The position numbers were made by a program, and so were the translations under genes. A DNA stretch of 64,000 nt from Molanna angustata (Eukaryota > Arthropoda > Insecta > Trichoptera > Molannidae): positions 12,468,493 through 12,532,492 of the forward strand of contig OY754986.1 in the NCBI GenBank assembly GCA_963576475.1, given 5' to 3'. Under the pieces are notes generated by a model. That model ran no database searches. It was not told where the DNA came from and worked only from the letters and a program-made list of their open reading frames with translations. This document shows positions 1 to 10,716 of this stretch, in pieces (the first letter of the stretch is position 1; each line of letters opens with the position of its first letter).

Positions 1-3000
1 AAACATCTATGTATGGAAAAATTATATTATAAACTGACTTAAAATAATATTCAGCATCAAAAGATGAAAATTAATCAAAGATTATATTATGCAATACCAA
101 TATAGAGATTGCGCTTACGAAGTATATAAATGTATATTAAAAGAATCATGTTTATTATCTATTCTTAAATATATCTATGATCCGCATACTCAAATATTTA
201 GTATAAGAATAGTTCTTCCGTAATAAATTATAAGAATTTATTGTTTATTCATTATTATAATTACATATATGAGATTATCGTTATTTTTATAGTTTAATAA
301 ACATTGTTTAATACCTAGGGAAAATGAAAATTGTATAGTTATTGATTCATTTTATATTTTTATTAATTGTTTGCCTCGGGAACTATGATTGTCAAAGTTT
401 ATGATCGTAATTGTAAACTTTTATACGTGTAGTTTGATAAATGGCAATATTTCAGATGTACTTGATTAAGTAATAGCTTTAATTATTTTTTTTTTTTTAA
501 TAAGGCACAAGCACCAAAAAGTGAATTGTTCAGTATATATTTTTTTCACAACAGCATGGATAAAAATATGAAAAACGGTAAATTATTTATATTTTATGCT
601 TCTATATTTTTTTATTCTTATTGCCTTCTTGAAATGGTAGTGGTGTAACATAAACTTTGCGATATGAAAGAATTAGAGAACACATAAATAAGATTCAGCA
701 TGTTAAAAATAAAACGACTTTTTCTTATGTATTGTTATTTATGTTATTCAATATATCTTCTCAAAAGAATGTTGCCAGTTCTAAAAGATCAAGAATATCT
801 TATTATATTAATTTCATTTTGTACATTTAAATACATTTTTACTAAATACAATCACTGTCATGGGACCATTTATATTTATTCCATACCATCAAATCTTATA
901 GATCCTTTTTAAACATTTATCTTTTTTTTTAGTCATTGCCGTTCCCAAAAATAATGATATTTTTTACTTAATCAAGTACTTTTGAAAAAATATTTTTATT
1001 ACAATCTACTTTAAACTTATGAAAATACAATGTTTTATGATATGTATAAGAATTTTTGTTGGATCTATGATTTTTTTGATAGTTAGTAAATTGTCAGTAC
1101 ATAATATAAATATCAACGATAAATATTAATCAAGCGTTGTTTGCTGCAATATTACTATTCATAGCAAGGTTTTGAAAATCATATGACATATCTTTTTCAT
1201 TACAATACCATTTCTACTATTAGTAGAGCAGGATATTGTGAGAAATATTTTATAGTTGCCATATTATTTAATATAAATTAGGTATTTTCAATTTACTAAC
1301 TATCTTTAAAAAGTCCACCTTTAAATAAAATATTATTATTATTATATATACATATATATTAAAATATTATACCTAAATGAATTTAATAAATCCTAAGATA
1401 TGTATTATTAGCTAATAACGTTATGGTCTCTAAAAAAAACAATAATTTTTCACGACTTTGAATATTCTTATATGCTATGTAGTAAACTTATCTGTCATAA
1501 AGTATAATAGAGTGCCTCCTAGTCACTTTTCTATTTAAAGTCCATTGTTATAGGTATGATAAAATATGTGGAATATGTATTAAATGTCATTTTAAATGTG
1601 ATGAAATTTTTATTAATCAACGTTATTTTTTTCTTCCGAGATAAATAAATATGTCAACGTTATAACATTACTAAAACATCTATATTAGTCAATATATATT
1701 TCTCCATTTATTTGTATCATTGCTATTTGGTGACCAGAAAAATGCAATTTTGGCTGTGATGACATTGTTTTTTATAAGACCAAAAGTTTTTATAATTCCA
1801 TTATTTTATTTCAATGATTTTTATAATTCCATTTTCTTATAATTCCATTATTTTATTTCAATGATTTTTATTTTCACTATATATTCATGTTTGACATACA
1901 AGTGCCACTTTAAAAAGATTTGATGAATTCTTTTAATTTTGGCCATCGTGATAATTTATCACTCATCGGATAATTGTTTTTAAAAAAAATTATAATGCAA
2001 CATATTAGAACAGTGGAATTATGGCAATATTTAAAAGTGAACATTTTTTTTTCGACGTAATTTTGAATGAATTGAGGTAAGCGTTCAAAATCCCACAGTA
2101 TACAGATCAAACGTATTTTAGTATTCTTTGTATACAAGTATGTATACTGATCCTCACGGTATGATCCCACCATATGACGTCATATTGCCGATCAGTAGAT
2201 GTACTCCGCATATTCTGTCTTAATAAATGTGGTCTCAGGATATCAAGAAGTGTAGTCAATTCAGCATGAGTTATCTGAATGACTACGAACCTCCAATGCT
2301 ACGAAAATCCGTATGACAGTTGACACATACTAATCGGATTGATAGGATTTGTCTGATCTGTACAGTGAAAAATTGTGGACACTTACCTTTAGTCTTCTTC
2401 AGCATTTTGCTCACAACTTAGTGTTGCAATATGAAAATAAATATAACAATATTACTGAGTATATAAAAGTTCATAACTCAACAAGATAATGTTAGAATAG
2501 AGGGAACAAGATAGTCACATTTTTCCAAAATAATTGACTGCCTTTATTCAATTATAATTTTTGACATGAAATGTTTTGTTGGTTTCAGCTATTTACTCTG
2601 TTTTGCTTTGTAAATTTTATTTAATGATATGACTTCTTTACGTAACATGGTTGACATAGTATTATCTCTGGAATTTGATCAATATCTATTGCACTTTATG
2701 TTTAAGTTTTTAAATTAGATTAGGCTGACTTTTATTAAAGCCATCAAAAAATAAACAGCTAAGTACGAATATTGTTATTATTATCTAATTATTATATTGT
2801 ATTAATGAAATATATATTTTAATCTTATTATCCTAACTTGAATGTGAATGAATTTAAGATTTTTATGTTCACTTATTATTTATGATTGAACAAATACCTT
2901 AAATACGCTGGATGTTTCATAATATAGAGTATATTTAATAAATCATGTTAATTTTTGTCTTCAACCAGTTTTCAAAAGCATAATAAACATTTGTTTATAG

Positions 3001-5360
3001 TTTCAATCTACAGATCTTACATAGATTTATTAGTAATATTAATTTTGTTATTTGAAGAAAAGATATAATATCAATAAATATTATGAAGTGCCAAAATAAT
3101 AATGGAATTGAACACAAAAAAATAACTATTTCATTTTTTAAGACAGTCACACATAACATCTTAATGTTCTTACATTTTTTTTCATAGAATTATTTTTTTA
3201 TTAATTCTGATGTGATTTTATAAATGATGGTAGGTGATTTATGTATACCTATTTTCAATTTGTTTTTGTTATTTTATAACATTAATAAATTGTTTGTTGT
3301 ATATAATAATATAAATTTTAGGTAGGTATATATTAGGTATTCATCCAGTTGTATGACACAAACAGTATAATATTCACTAATATAATACATAAAATGTATT
3401 ATTAAAAACCAATTTCTTCTCTCCTAAAGCCTTTTATAATGAAAACGGTAACTAGCATTTTGTACAGCCCGGTTTTACGATTCAGGATCATTCCAAGGGG
3501 ACTGAACTATGATTATTCAATGGGTACACACATTTATTGCATAAAAAGGCATAAAAATAAAGGTTCTTATTTGCTATCAAATTAAAAAAAATCATTGCAA
3601 CAAATCAATATCAAATTTGACTTTCAAAATGGCGGAATACATTTTTCTGTTCACTTGGAAACAAGTTGAATACTCCTTCCTATTTTTAAAATTACCGACA
3701 AAGAAACAATTAAAAAGAAAACAACATTTTTTCATTAGAATTATTTCAAGACACACATAATTTTCTTTATTTATGGCGTTGTAACAAATATTGTTTTTAT
3801 TTATATTATTTAAAAAATAGTAATTTATATTTCCAAAATTATACAGTTAATACAATGCTATTGGTAAGTGAAAATAAAATAACTATGCTGTAATTACAAT
3901 ACAAAAATTAGATCTTATTTTTAATAATAAAACCTAAGATTATAATTGAAAACTGTATGAGTCATTGATTTTCAAATTAAAATATGTACGATATGATAAT
4001 GAGAAAGTTATTTACATCTAGTTAAGCTCTAGAATTTTGCACATTGAAATAAAATTTAATAGAATTATGTAAATAAAGCTGTGGAAAATAATTCATGTAT
4101 ATTATATTGAAAACATTAACCTTAAAAATGAAATAGGATCAGAATGGAAAAAGAATTATTCCTTATTTTATCTCTCCGATTCCCAACCAGGATAATATTT
4201 TTATTTATCTTATCTTTTTCATTGCCTTAATATAATAGCCATATAGATTGATCTGCAAAACGCTGTACTTATGTGAAATTTCAGATCAATATGAAGGTAT
4301 TTAAATTGACTACATATTTCATAACGACCTATCGTTTTTTAATAATTTTCGACTGTACAAAAATATTGCCAGACTTAACTTCATGACTAGTATATTAAGA
4401 ATGGCGTTATTATCTCATTCTGAGAATCAATATTTTTATTTTGTAATTATGTTGAACTGTACATAATATTCTCTGAACCATTATATAAAATTGAATCCTT
4501 TATAATTGAATAGGTGCAATACCTTCATGGGTACAATGCTGTGTAATTTTTTTTCTTATAATTTTACTTCAATTACAAAATTAATCTATATTATGAAACT
4601 ATTTATCGAAATAAATACCTGACTATTTCTTTAAACTTGGTTTAATTGATATTTATTTTTACTGTTTCTGTGTAATCTTAAATGCAAAAAATTCCTTTGA
4701 ATCAAATAAGTGTTAATAAATGTTATCATGCCACAAATTTACTTAATTTTAAATGTAAATTATACATTCATTTTTACTGTTTTCTAATTGTTAGTTGAAT
4801 ATTTAAAAAAAATATCATTATTATTATTATTAAATAAGTAAAGATTTTATTAAAAGCGTATTCGACCCGATCGAACCTTAAATGAGTTTACGTTTTAAGA
4901 TTTCGCAGATAAATTATCATTAAAATAATATTATAATGTCTTTTACATATAATTAAACACACAGAGCTGCTTTTACGATATTATATTTTTAAATGGCACA
5001 ATTGTATATTATGAATAAGTTTGTCTTGACTAGACATAGATGATGCATTTGTATGCAACGATCAGTAGGAATATGATTTCTGCTTTGATCAGTAACTAAC
5101 TTTAATATTTAGATGGCCTAATCTAAAAGAAAAAAAATGATTGTTAAAAATAAATATTATTGTTTTATTCGGTATGTAGTGTAATTTATATATATTTTAA
5201 AAAATGTATTATTACTGAAGCTTTGTTTGAATGTGTAATAAGAATCGGATAAGCGTCATTGTAAGACAGTTGCTAAAAAGATTGCATTATATGATGAGAA
5301 ACTAATAAATGCTTGTAAATAAATAAACAATTGCATTTTTATTTTGAAAACCCTTTTCAG
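1..5360. other. AT-rich intergenic stretch, no supported gene
   Basis: Very AT-rich sequence with many homopolymer and TA runs. Only short stop-bounded frames of less than 90 codons occur, with no recognisable domain. I see no tRNA, rRNA or clear transposon end. Around 2160-2400 the composition is a little more balanced, and a weak minus-strand ATG-plus-donor pattern was noted but rejected. Confidence 0.6.
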
Positions 5361-5505
5361 TCGGTATCTGGAGCGAGATCTTCAGTTTTTGGTGGCTGCT
5401 GATGCACAAAATCCAAAAAGCACTCTCTTTTTATTAGAAAATTACTTTTTTATATTATTTGACAACCCAGAATTATTTGCGCCTGAATCAAATGAACCAT
5501 TTTAA
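5361..5505 (+). CDS. Possible 3'-terminal coding exon of an unidentified gene
   Basis: A pyrimidine-rich acceptor ending in ttttcag is followed by an open frame (first base completes an upstream codon) of 47 residues ending in TAA. The peptide begins RYLERDLQFLVAADAQ and ends in PESNEPF. It is mixed and charged, unlike translated AT-rich noise, and the other two frames stop early. I do not recognise a family. No convincing upstream exon or canonical poly(A) signal is visible in the window, so this could be a chance acceptor plus frame. Confidence 0.3.
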
Positions 5506-5829
5506 CCTATCAAGGCCCTTATAATTAATAGAATTTTACTATAGGAAAAAGATATAAGTACCTACCAAGTATATAGTATATATACGTTGCTATCTAAATG
5601 AGTATAAAGATAAGAATTTTATGAATTTCAAATTTTACCTTCCTGCACTCTCCAACACCTTCGAAAATTTGAGAAAAAAATATGCGAAATATTTTTTTTT
5701 TTCCACTATGCGATGTAATATTTTTAAGCAACTTTTCCGCACAAATACTAATTGAATTTCGAAAAAAAATCGTTCTACGCTAATGGCCCCGTTTTGAAAT
5801 AATATACAGGAATAACTATAAGTATACTT

Positions 5830-5998
5830 TTTTTTAAATGAATATGTCCTTGAAACAAGTACCCTCCTATGCATTCCCTAAATTAAACATAAATCAATGC
5901 TTGTGCTATATGTGATGAAATAGGTTGTTGCAGGATTTGAACTCGCAACCACTGAATTACTAATCCAGCGCGCTAACCACTCTGCCACCACCCATCTA
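5830..5998 (-). repeat. tRNA-derived SINE, copy 1
   Basis: On the minus strand, 5998-5935 carries RNA polymerase III box-like sequences: TGGCAGAGTGG (A box) and GAGTTCAAATCC (B box), in a tRNA-like head. The tail contains the phrase 'tgaatatgtccttg...caagta...cattccctaa...aaatgcttgtgctat' that recurs at 38.8 kb, 50.97 kb and 62.4 kb. A shared head plus tail at separate loci means a dispersed SINE family rather than a functional tRNA gene. Confidence 0.75.
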
Positions 5999-6159
5999 AG
6001 TTTACATGGTACTTGAAAATTGTGCACAACGATGGTCACATAGAAGGAAAAAAATGAGCATGCAGAAAGATGATGTATAGAGATAAAGGAGGTTGTTTGC
6101 CAAGATCAGAATATTTTAATTATCGACGAAGTTTTTATTTGGTAGAATTCCATTATAAG

Positions 6160-6343
6160 TTTTATATATAATTAAAGTAAAGACTTTTTGATTCTACATT
6201 AATTTTTTATTCTGCGCGATAGGCCTATTTCGCCTTGTTAGGGCATAAGCTAGTTAATGCCCTAACAAGGCGAAATAGGCCTATCGCGCAGAATAAAAAA
6301 TTAATGTAGAATCAAAAAGTCTTTACTTTAATTATATATAAAA
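6160..6343. repeat. Perfect 87-bp palindrome with 10-nt loop
   Basis: The arms 6160-6246 and 6257-6343 are exact reverse complements as far as I can read them, separated by the loop aagctagtta. The inner arm end is gggcat and the outer end is an A/T run. This fits a foldback MITE or a fresh inverted duplication. No protein is encoded. Transcription would give a long perfect RNA hairpin. Confidence 0.9.
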
Positions 6344-6357
6344 AAAAAAAAATCAGA

Positions 6358-6415
6358 ATATTTGGCACTCAGTTCTTTCTATCTACCCCATTAGGGATAC
6401 GGCTTAGTGGTATAT
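6358..6415 (+). mobile_element. LINE 3'-end relic
   Basis: The translation around 6366-6404 gives WHSVLSIYPIRDTA followed by stop. It matches the end of the LINE fragment at 43.96-44.0 kb (W-R-S-V-L-F-A-Y-P). Only the last residues of the element remain. Just beyond it, 6403-6432 is a short palindrome with 13-bp arms (CTTAGTGGTATAT). Confidence 0.5.
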
Positions 6416-6439
6416 ATAAATATACCACTAAGTGGTATA

Positions 6440-6545
6440 ATATGTGGCCCGCCTGTTCTGGCTGGTACTCTGGTCGCCTGTGCTCGTGGGCCTGGATTCA
6501 TGAATCCAGTGAAACCACGATTGCCTTTCTCTTTTGTATCTTTTT
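6440..6545 (-). mobile_element. LINE fragment shared with 26.3 kb and 45.4 kb
   Basis: This segment is closely similar to 26227-26325 (-) and to 45345-45440 (+). The common core contains 'tggtactctggtcgcctgtgctc' and 'gaatccagtgaaaccacgattg' in pieces. At 26 kb it is continuous with an RNase-H-type LINE C-terminus, which sets the orientation. Short and degenerate here; any frame across it is incidental. Confidence 0.6.
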
Positions 6546-6584
6546 GGGGGGGGCAAATGCATTCAAGCAGTTAAATCAAAACCC

Positions 6585-6670
6585 TTTTGAATACCCATAT
6601 CATGGATATAATTATCACATGGAGTTCTATGATATTTTAAGATGTCATAGAACTCCCCTCCCTGGTCGTT
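6585..6670. repeat. Partial foldback MITE (family of 35.3 kb)
   Basis: The run 'catggatataattatc..atggagttctat' followed by its partial inverse 'atagaactcc' matches the larger inverted repeat at 35278-35455. The right arm is truncated here. Confidence 0.55.
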
Positions 6671-6719
6671 ATTTTACCTGCATTTTTTATTATCTACTTT
6701 CTTTTCCTCATTGAAATTT

Positions 6720-7094
6720 AACAGGAAATTTGATAGGAACATAATCCAGAAACTAAAATAAAAATATTGTGAAGATTGATTGATTTTTGAGGAAGATTGT
6801 GAACTCACTTGTGTTCCTCCATTTTCTTTTATGGAGTGGAATTGTGGACTCTATATTGTCTAAAGATAGGGACAGAATAGACGTGTTCGTAATGTGGTGC
6901 TGGAAAGAATGCTGAAAATTACCTAGACATGATGAACAAAAATATCTCTATTTTTCAAGAACTTTGCATCACGGTGAAATTATCGTTTATATCTCTTTTC
7001 ATTTTTCGTTTATATAATATCTTTGTTATGCCCGAAATAATGCCGAAAAACAATGATTTTTATCTTTTTTTTTCCACGGCAACATTTCTGAAAG
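6720..7094. other. Intergenic, nothing recognised
   Basis: AT-rich sequence without a supported reading frame or repeat boundary. Confidence 0.5.
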
Positions 7095-7940
7095 ATACTA
7101 GCGGTGTTAGCGAGCGAGCAACGAGACTTGCAGCTAACAGCTAGCACGCGCTCTTGGCGTTCAACTCTGGTGGAAGACGGACGGTTTGGTGTGACGCCGT
7201 CATCGGTCGACATGTGCTCCCGATGGCGGCCGTATTTTCGACGACGCAGGAGGTGCGTGACAGGACACGTCACGCACATGGACGCTGCCGGTGCTACGGA
7301 GCCAAGATGAGGGCATCAACAGGGCAGAGGCGTGGAGGCAGGGCGCAGTGTTGGGCCACCGCAGCAGGGAACGCGGCGGCTCGCAGATTGGACCACGAGG
7401 GGCTTTCCGTGTCGTCTGGGGCGTCGGTTCGCCTCCGGTGAGGCTCCCAGCTGGCCTGCTACCTCTGTCGAGATGCGCCTTCATAGCGTTGCCGTGTGGC
7501 ACGGAGCCAGCCATGGGTGACTGTCTGGCAGAGGAGAAGAGGAAACTACGCCGAGTACGAGAAGGACCTGCCAGCCTGACGCAGAGGCTGGGCCCCGCCG
7601 GACGTTCAGCCACCACGTGGAAGACAGTGACATGCCTGGAGAAAGGATGTCGCTGTACCCTGGGGCTGCACCTTCTGGTCGGCGTCTCTTCGTGCTCGGT
7701 TGTGTTTGAGAGTTGGACTGTTATTCTTCGTTTTGTTTTGTTGTTTTTGTTGAATTCTGTTGCTGTTGTGTTTTTTGTTTTTATTTTATTTCTTTGCCGT
7801 TGGACCTTGATAATACATATTTTGAATAAATGCGCCGTACTAAAAGAATTTCATAGTGTCACGATCATTTGTCTCCTTTTCTTCCTCACATTGGCTTTGA
7901 TGTTTCCTTGTGGTCGGAGAGAGGGCTCATCATCTTGAAT
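7095..7940. other. GC-rich island of unknown origin (possible solo LTR or TE end)
   Basis: Between about 7100 and 7680 the base composition switches abruptly to GC-rich with many CG dinucleotides, unlike everything around it. It then passes into T-rich sequence with a poly(A)-type signal (gaataaa, about 7825-7831). Frames are open on both strands, the longest being 7291-7938 (+). Their overlap and Arg/Gly/Leu-rich content suggest GC bias rather than coding. The end with AATAAA resembles the R/U5 part of an LTR or the 3' end of a retroelement, but I find no partner copy or flanking duplication in the window. Confidence 0.4.
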
Positions 7941-7974
7941 GGATTGACACCTCTTCAGGCCTTAGAGTTTTACT

Positions 7975-7994
7975 ATACATAATATACTAGATGT
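7975..7994. repeat. Left end of a TIR MITE interrupted by the LTR retrotransposon
   Basis: The sequence ataatatactagATGT matches the left terminus of the uninterrupted copy at 32870. The other part of the same copy continues at 15430. ATGT is the target duplication made by the LTR element. Confidence 0.85.
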
Positions 7995-9176
7995 TGTTAT
8001 CGCATATAACAAAGAAGAGCGTTGATGAGTGTTTAAATGCCGGCTAGTCAATACAATAATTAAATATGGTGGAGACGAAAGAACGTGTTGAGAGTATAAA
8101 TTAAAACAATGCTTCAATTGACAGAAATACACGCGTAATAGAAATTATCGGTTAGTAAAAATTGCTGTAAAATTAAGAAGAAAATTAATTAGAAAACCAG
8201 TGATGACGGCCGCTGAAAAGAATTATAACATACAGGAAATACACGTGGAACAAAGAATAACAGTGCTGAAAAGAATAATCAAATACCTGAAATGCACGTG
8301 TAATATTGATGACAATCTTGCTAAAATAAATTACGAAACGAAACGTTCAGAGCAGAGAAAACAAATAATAATAAATCAGAAAGATCTTACCAACCGCTGC
8401 CCTCGTTACGGGTCTGTAGATGAAACACTTACACTACATAATATCACTTTTTATTAATTTAAAATAACTTAAAACTATCTTAAATTCACCCCTCGTTGGT
8501 TATGTGGACCTGAAACACACTTAGTCACTATTATGCGATTATTTAAGTTATTTTTATTATTAAAAGTTATTTTTAATATTAAGTTAAACTATCTTAAATT
8601 CACCCCTCGTTGGTTATGTATGGACCTGAAACACACTTATTCACTACCATGCAAATATGAAATTTAATGCTGAGCATCAAGCAGACGCCTCGCAGAGATA
8701 AGACTTTTTTTTAACGTTCGAGATCTACGTTCGTTTTTTAAAAAAATATATAAGTTGTCTTTCGTACGCGTGAGTTAAAATTCGTCTATCCCGGCAGAAC
8801 GTCTATTCAATACTGATTCAAACCAGCTATCGCGTCCACCGCTGGAGACAGGGGGGGAGGAGCTACCCCACCGCGCGGCGGGGCGCGTTCTACCATCTAC
8901 CAATAGGAAGCCTCCATTTCACCTACCAAGTTAGAAAGTATAAAGTTCCAGGAATATGCATTGAATATAAAATTATTAGAAATGACATATTTACAAAATA
9001 TAAGCATTGTTTAAACGTACATTAAGGACCCAAAGACCCGTTAATATGATAAAACCATTATAAGAGAAAGTTTCCAAGAATTAAGGTATTTTGTTGAAAC
9101 AAAATAATAGATGTTTGGATTCTATGCTACCATAACCCATGGTAATATCTTGATCATACTACCTATGTATATATCA
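7995..9176 (-). repeat. 3' LTR
   Basis: 1182 bp, equal in length to the right-hand LTR and nearly identical. It contains a GC-rich block around 8840-8890 and an 85-codon frame (8200-8457) present unchanged in both LTRs, which looks like incidental LTR sequence. Confidence 0.95.
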
Positions 9177-9180
9177 ATCG

Positions 9181-9192
9181 GCCCTCTTTTTT
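9181..9192 (-). other. Polypurine tract
   Basis: On the minus strand AAAAAAGAGGGC lies immediately before the 3' LTR. It is the expected primer site for plus-strand DNA synthesis. Confidence 0.8.
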
Positions 9193-9253
9193 GATCAAGA
9201 TATACCATGTGAAGAACAAAGAAACCAAACATAATGTAAGTAGACAAAAACTA

Positions 9254-10624
9254 TTATGCCGGAGCTGAACGAATCTCATCGGCATGAACTTTAACAGGCT
9301 TCCCGCGACGTTCTACCCAGTAAACGTGTCCTCTTCCGATGGGCAATAAGATCCGATGCGGACCACTCCATTTAGGAGCAAATCCAGCGTGAAAACCGGT
9401 ATTCATATCAGACTGAGGGTGTTCTCTAATTAATACAGCCTGTCCTATATCGTATTTCGAAACCGTATCATTATCAGGTGCGTAACGTTGTCGATATTCT
9501 TCCTGAGAAGCTCGTATTTCGTTATCTAACTGGGTACGCTCACGTGCTCCCGCTGTTGGGAAGATATCTCCATCGGGAGAATGAATCATCCATTCACCTG
9601 GACGGGGAATGTCGTAACCTAATAATGCCGTGCTAGGAGATACGCCTGTTGACTCATTACGACGACCACGTAACGCATATAAAATAGTCGGTAAATGTTC
9701 ATCCCAACGATTATGAGGTTGACCTTGTAAATAAATACGCAACGCTTTCTTAATTTCTTGGTTTCTACGTTCCGTAATATTTGCTCGTGGATGGTACACT
9801 GCCGTTGTCCAGTGCAAACATTGCCATCTATCTAGTGCGCTGGTCCACAAACGATTCTTAAAATTAGTGGCATTATCCGACAAGATCGCTTTTGGATATC
9901 CGTAACGAGAGAATACGTCATCTTCTAATATTTTAATTATAATCGGAGCTCTACTCGATCGTACCGCAAACGCTTCCACCCATCGTGTATATAAATCCGT
10001 AACTACTACAATAAAACGCTTGCCGTGTGTGGATATGGGATATGGTCCCATCAAATCGACTGCGCATACGTCAAATGGTTTATGTACGTGAGTATTACCT
10101 AATGGGGCCGCAAGACGAGTCGGTACGGCTCTCGATAGAGCACACGTCATACACGCTCTCACATATTGCTCAACGTCAGTACGCATGTTCGGCCAAAAAA
10201 AATGGCGTGCCGCAGCCCGAGTCGTTTCTTTAGCTCCGGGATGACCTGCCACACGATTATCATGATACGTAGATATAACCTTCAAAACCATCGATCGGGG
10301 TACAAATAAACGCATATCATCATCCGCAAATTTTCTCCAAAGATAATCACCTAATAACGCATAATCACGTAAATATTGTTGTTCGTGACGTGCCGTCGAT
10401 GTATTTGGTCGAGATAATAATATACGCAACCTATTTATACGTCGTTGTACGTCGGTATCTCTTTTCTGTCGTAACCGTATTTCTTCCGCAAGACTTACAT
10501 CTACTACCTCAACATCGTCGGATGACTCAACCGCGTCCGGCTGGTCCTCCGTCACCTCCGTTTCATCTTCCGTTTGATGTACTTGTGCCGTTATCTCATT
10601 CGTTTCCGTTGATGGGTACATCAT
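9254..10624 (-). CDS. Integrase region of the LTR retrotransposon pol
   Basis: 456 codons from the first ATG; the natural frame continues upstream to about 10715 (GRKNKLPDALSRNPE...), where it should have joined RNase H. The N-terminal HHCC zinc module is visible: two His in YHDNRVAGH and two Cys in CMTC (about residues 116-160). The DDE core follows: Asp in CAVDLMGPY, Asp in LSDNATNF, Glu in the NITERRNQE segment. The C-terminus has a WSGPHRILL region typical of gypsy integrases. The domain would insert element cDNA into host DNA. It looks intact apart from being cut off from the upstream frame by the break near 10716. Confidence 0.9.
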   Translation of the reverse strand: MMYPSTETNEITAQVHQTEDETEVTEDQPDAVESSDDVEVVDVSLAEEIRLRQKRDTDVQRRINRLRILLSRPNTSTARHEQQYLRDYALLGDYLWRKFADDDMRLFVPRSMVLKVISTYHDNRVAGHPGAKETTRAAARHFFWPNMRTDVEQYVRACMTCALSRAVPTRLAAPLGNTHVHKPFDVCAVDLMGPYPISTHGKRFIVVVTDLYTRWVEAFAVRSSRAPIIIKILEDDVFSRYGYPKAILSDNATNFKNRLWTSALDRWQCLHWTTAVYHPRANITERRNQEIKKALRIYLQGQPHNRWDEHLPTILYALRGRRNESTGVSPSTALLGYDIPRPGEWMIHSPDGDIFPTAGARERTQLDNEIRASQEEYRQRYAPDNDTVSKYDIGQAVLIREHPQSDMNTGFHAGFAPKWSGPHRILLPIGRGHVYWVERRGKPVKVHADEIRSAPA

Positions 10625-10716
10625 GCGACTTAAATCTTTTGTGTCTGCCTCCGTTACTATTGGGGACGATTCGGGATTTCGGGATAACGCATCAGGGAGT
10701 TTATTTTTACGACCGG

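Noticed and set aside
1910..2173. 87-codon minus-strand frame
   Set aside because: No recognisable motif and composition of translated AT-rich DNA.
2387..2405. Minus-strand ATG CTG AAG AAG ACT AAA G followed by gtaagt, a possible tiny first exon
   Set aside because: Only 19 nt, no continuing exon found to the left, pattern expected by chance in this length of DNA.
7291..7938. 215-codon plus-strand frame in the GC-rich island
   Set aside because: Overlapped by other long frames on both strands, no domain, T-rich C-terminal part translates to hydrophobic noise.
8200..8457. 85-codon frame, identical at 14453-14710
   Set aside because: Lies inside both LTRs; identity reflects LTR identity, not selection on a protein.
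9177..9253. env-like gene for the LTR element
   Set aside because: Only 77 bp separate the integrase stop from the 3' LTR; no third gene fits.
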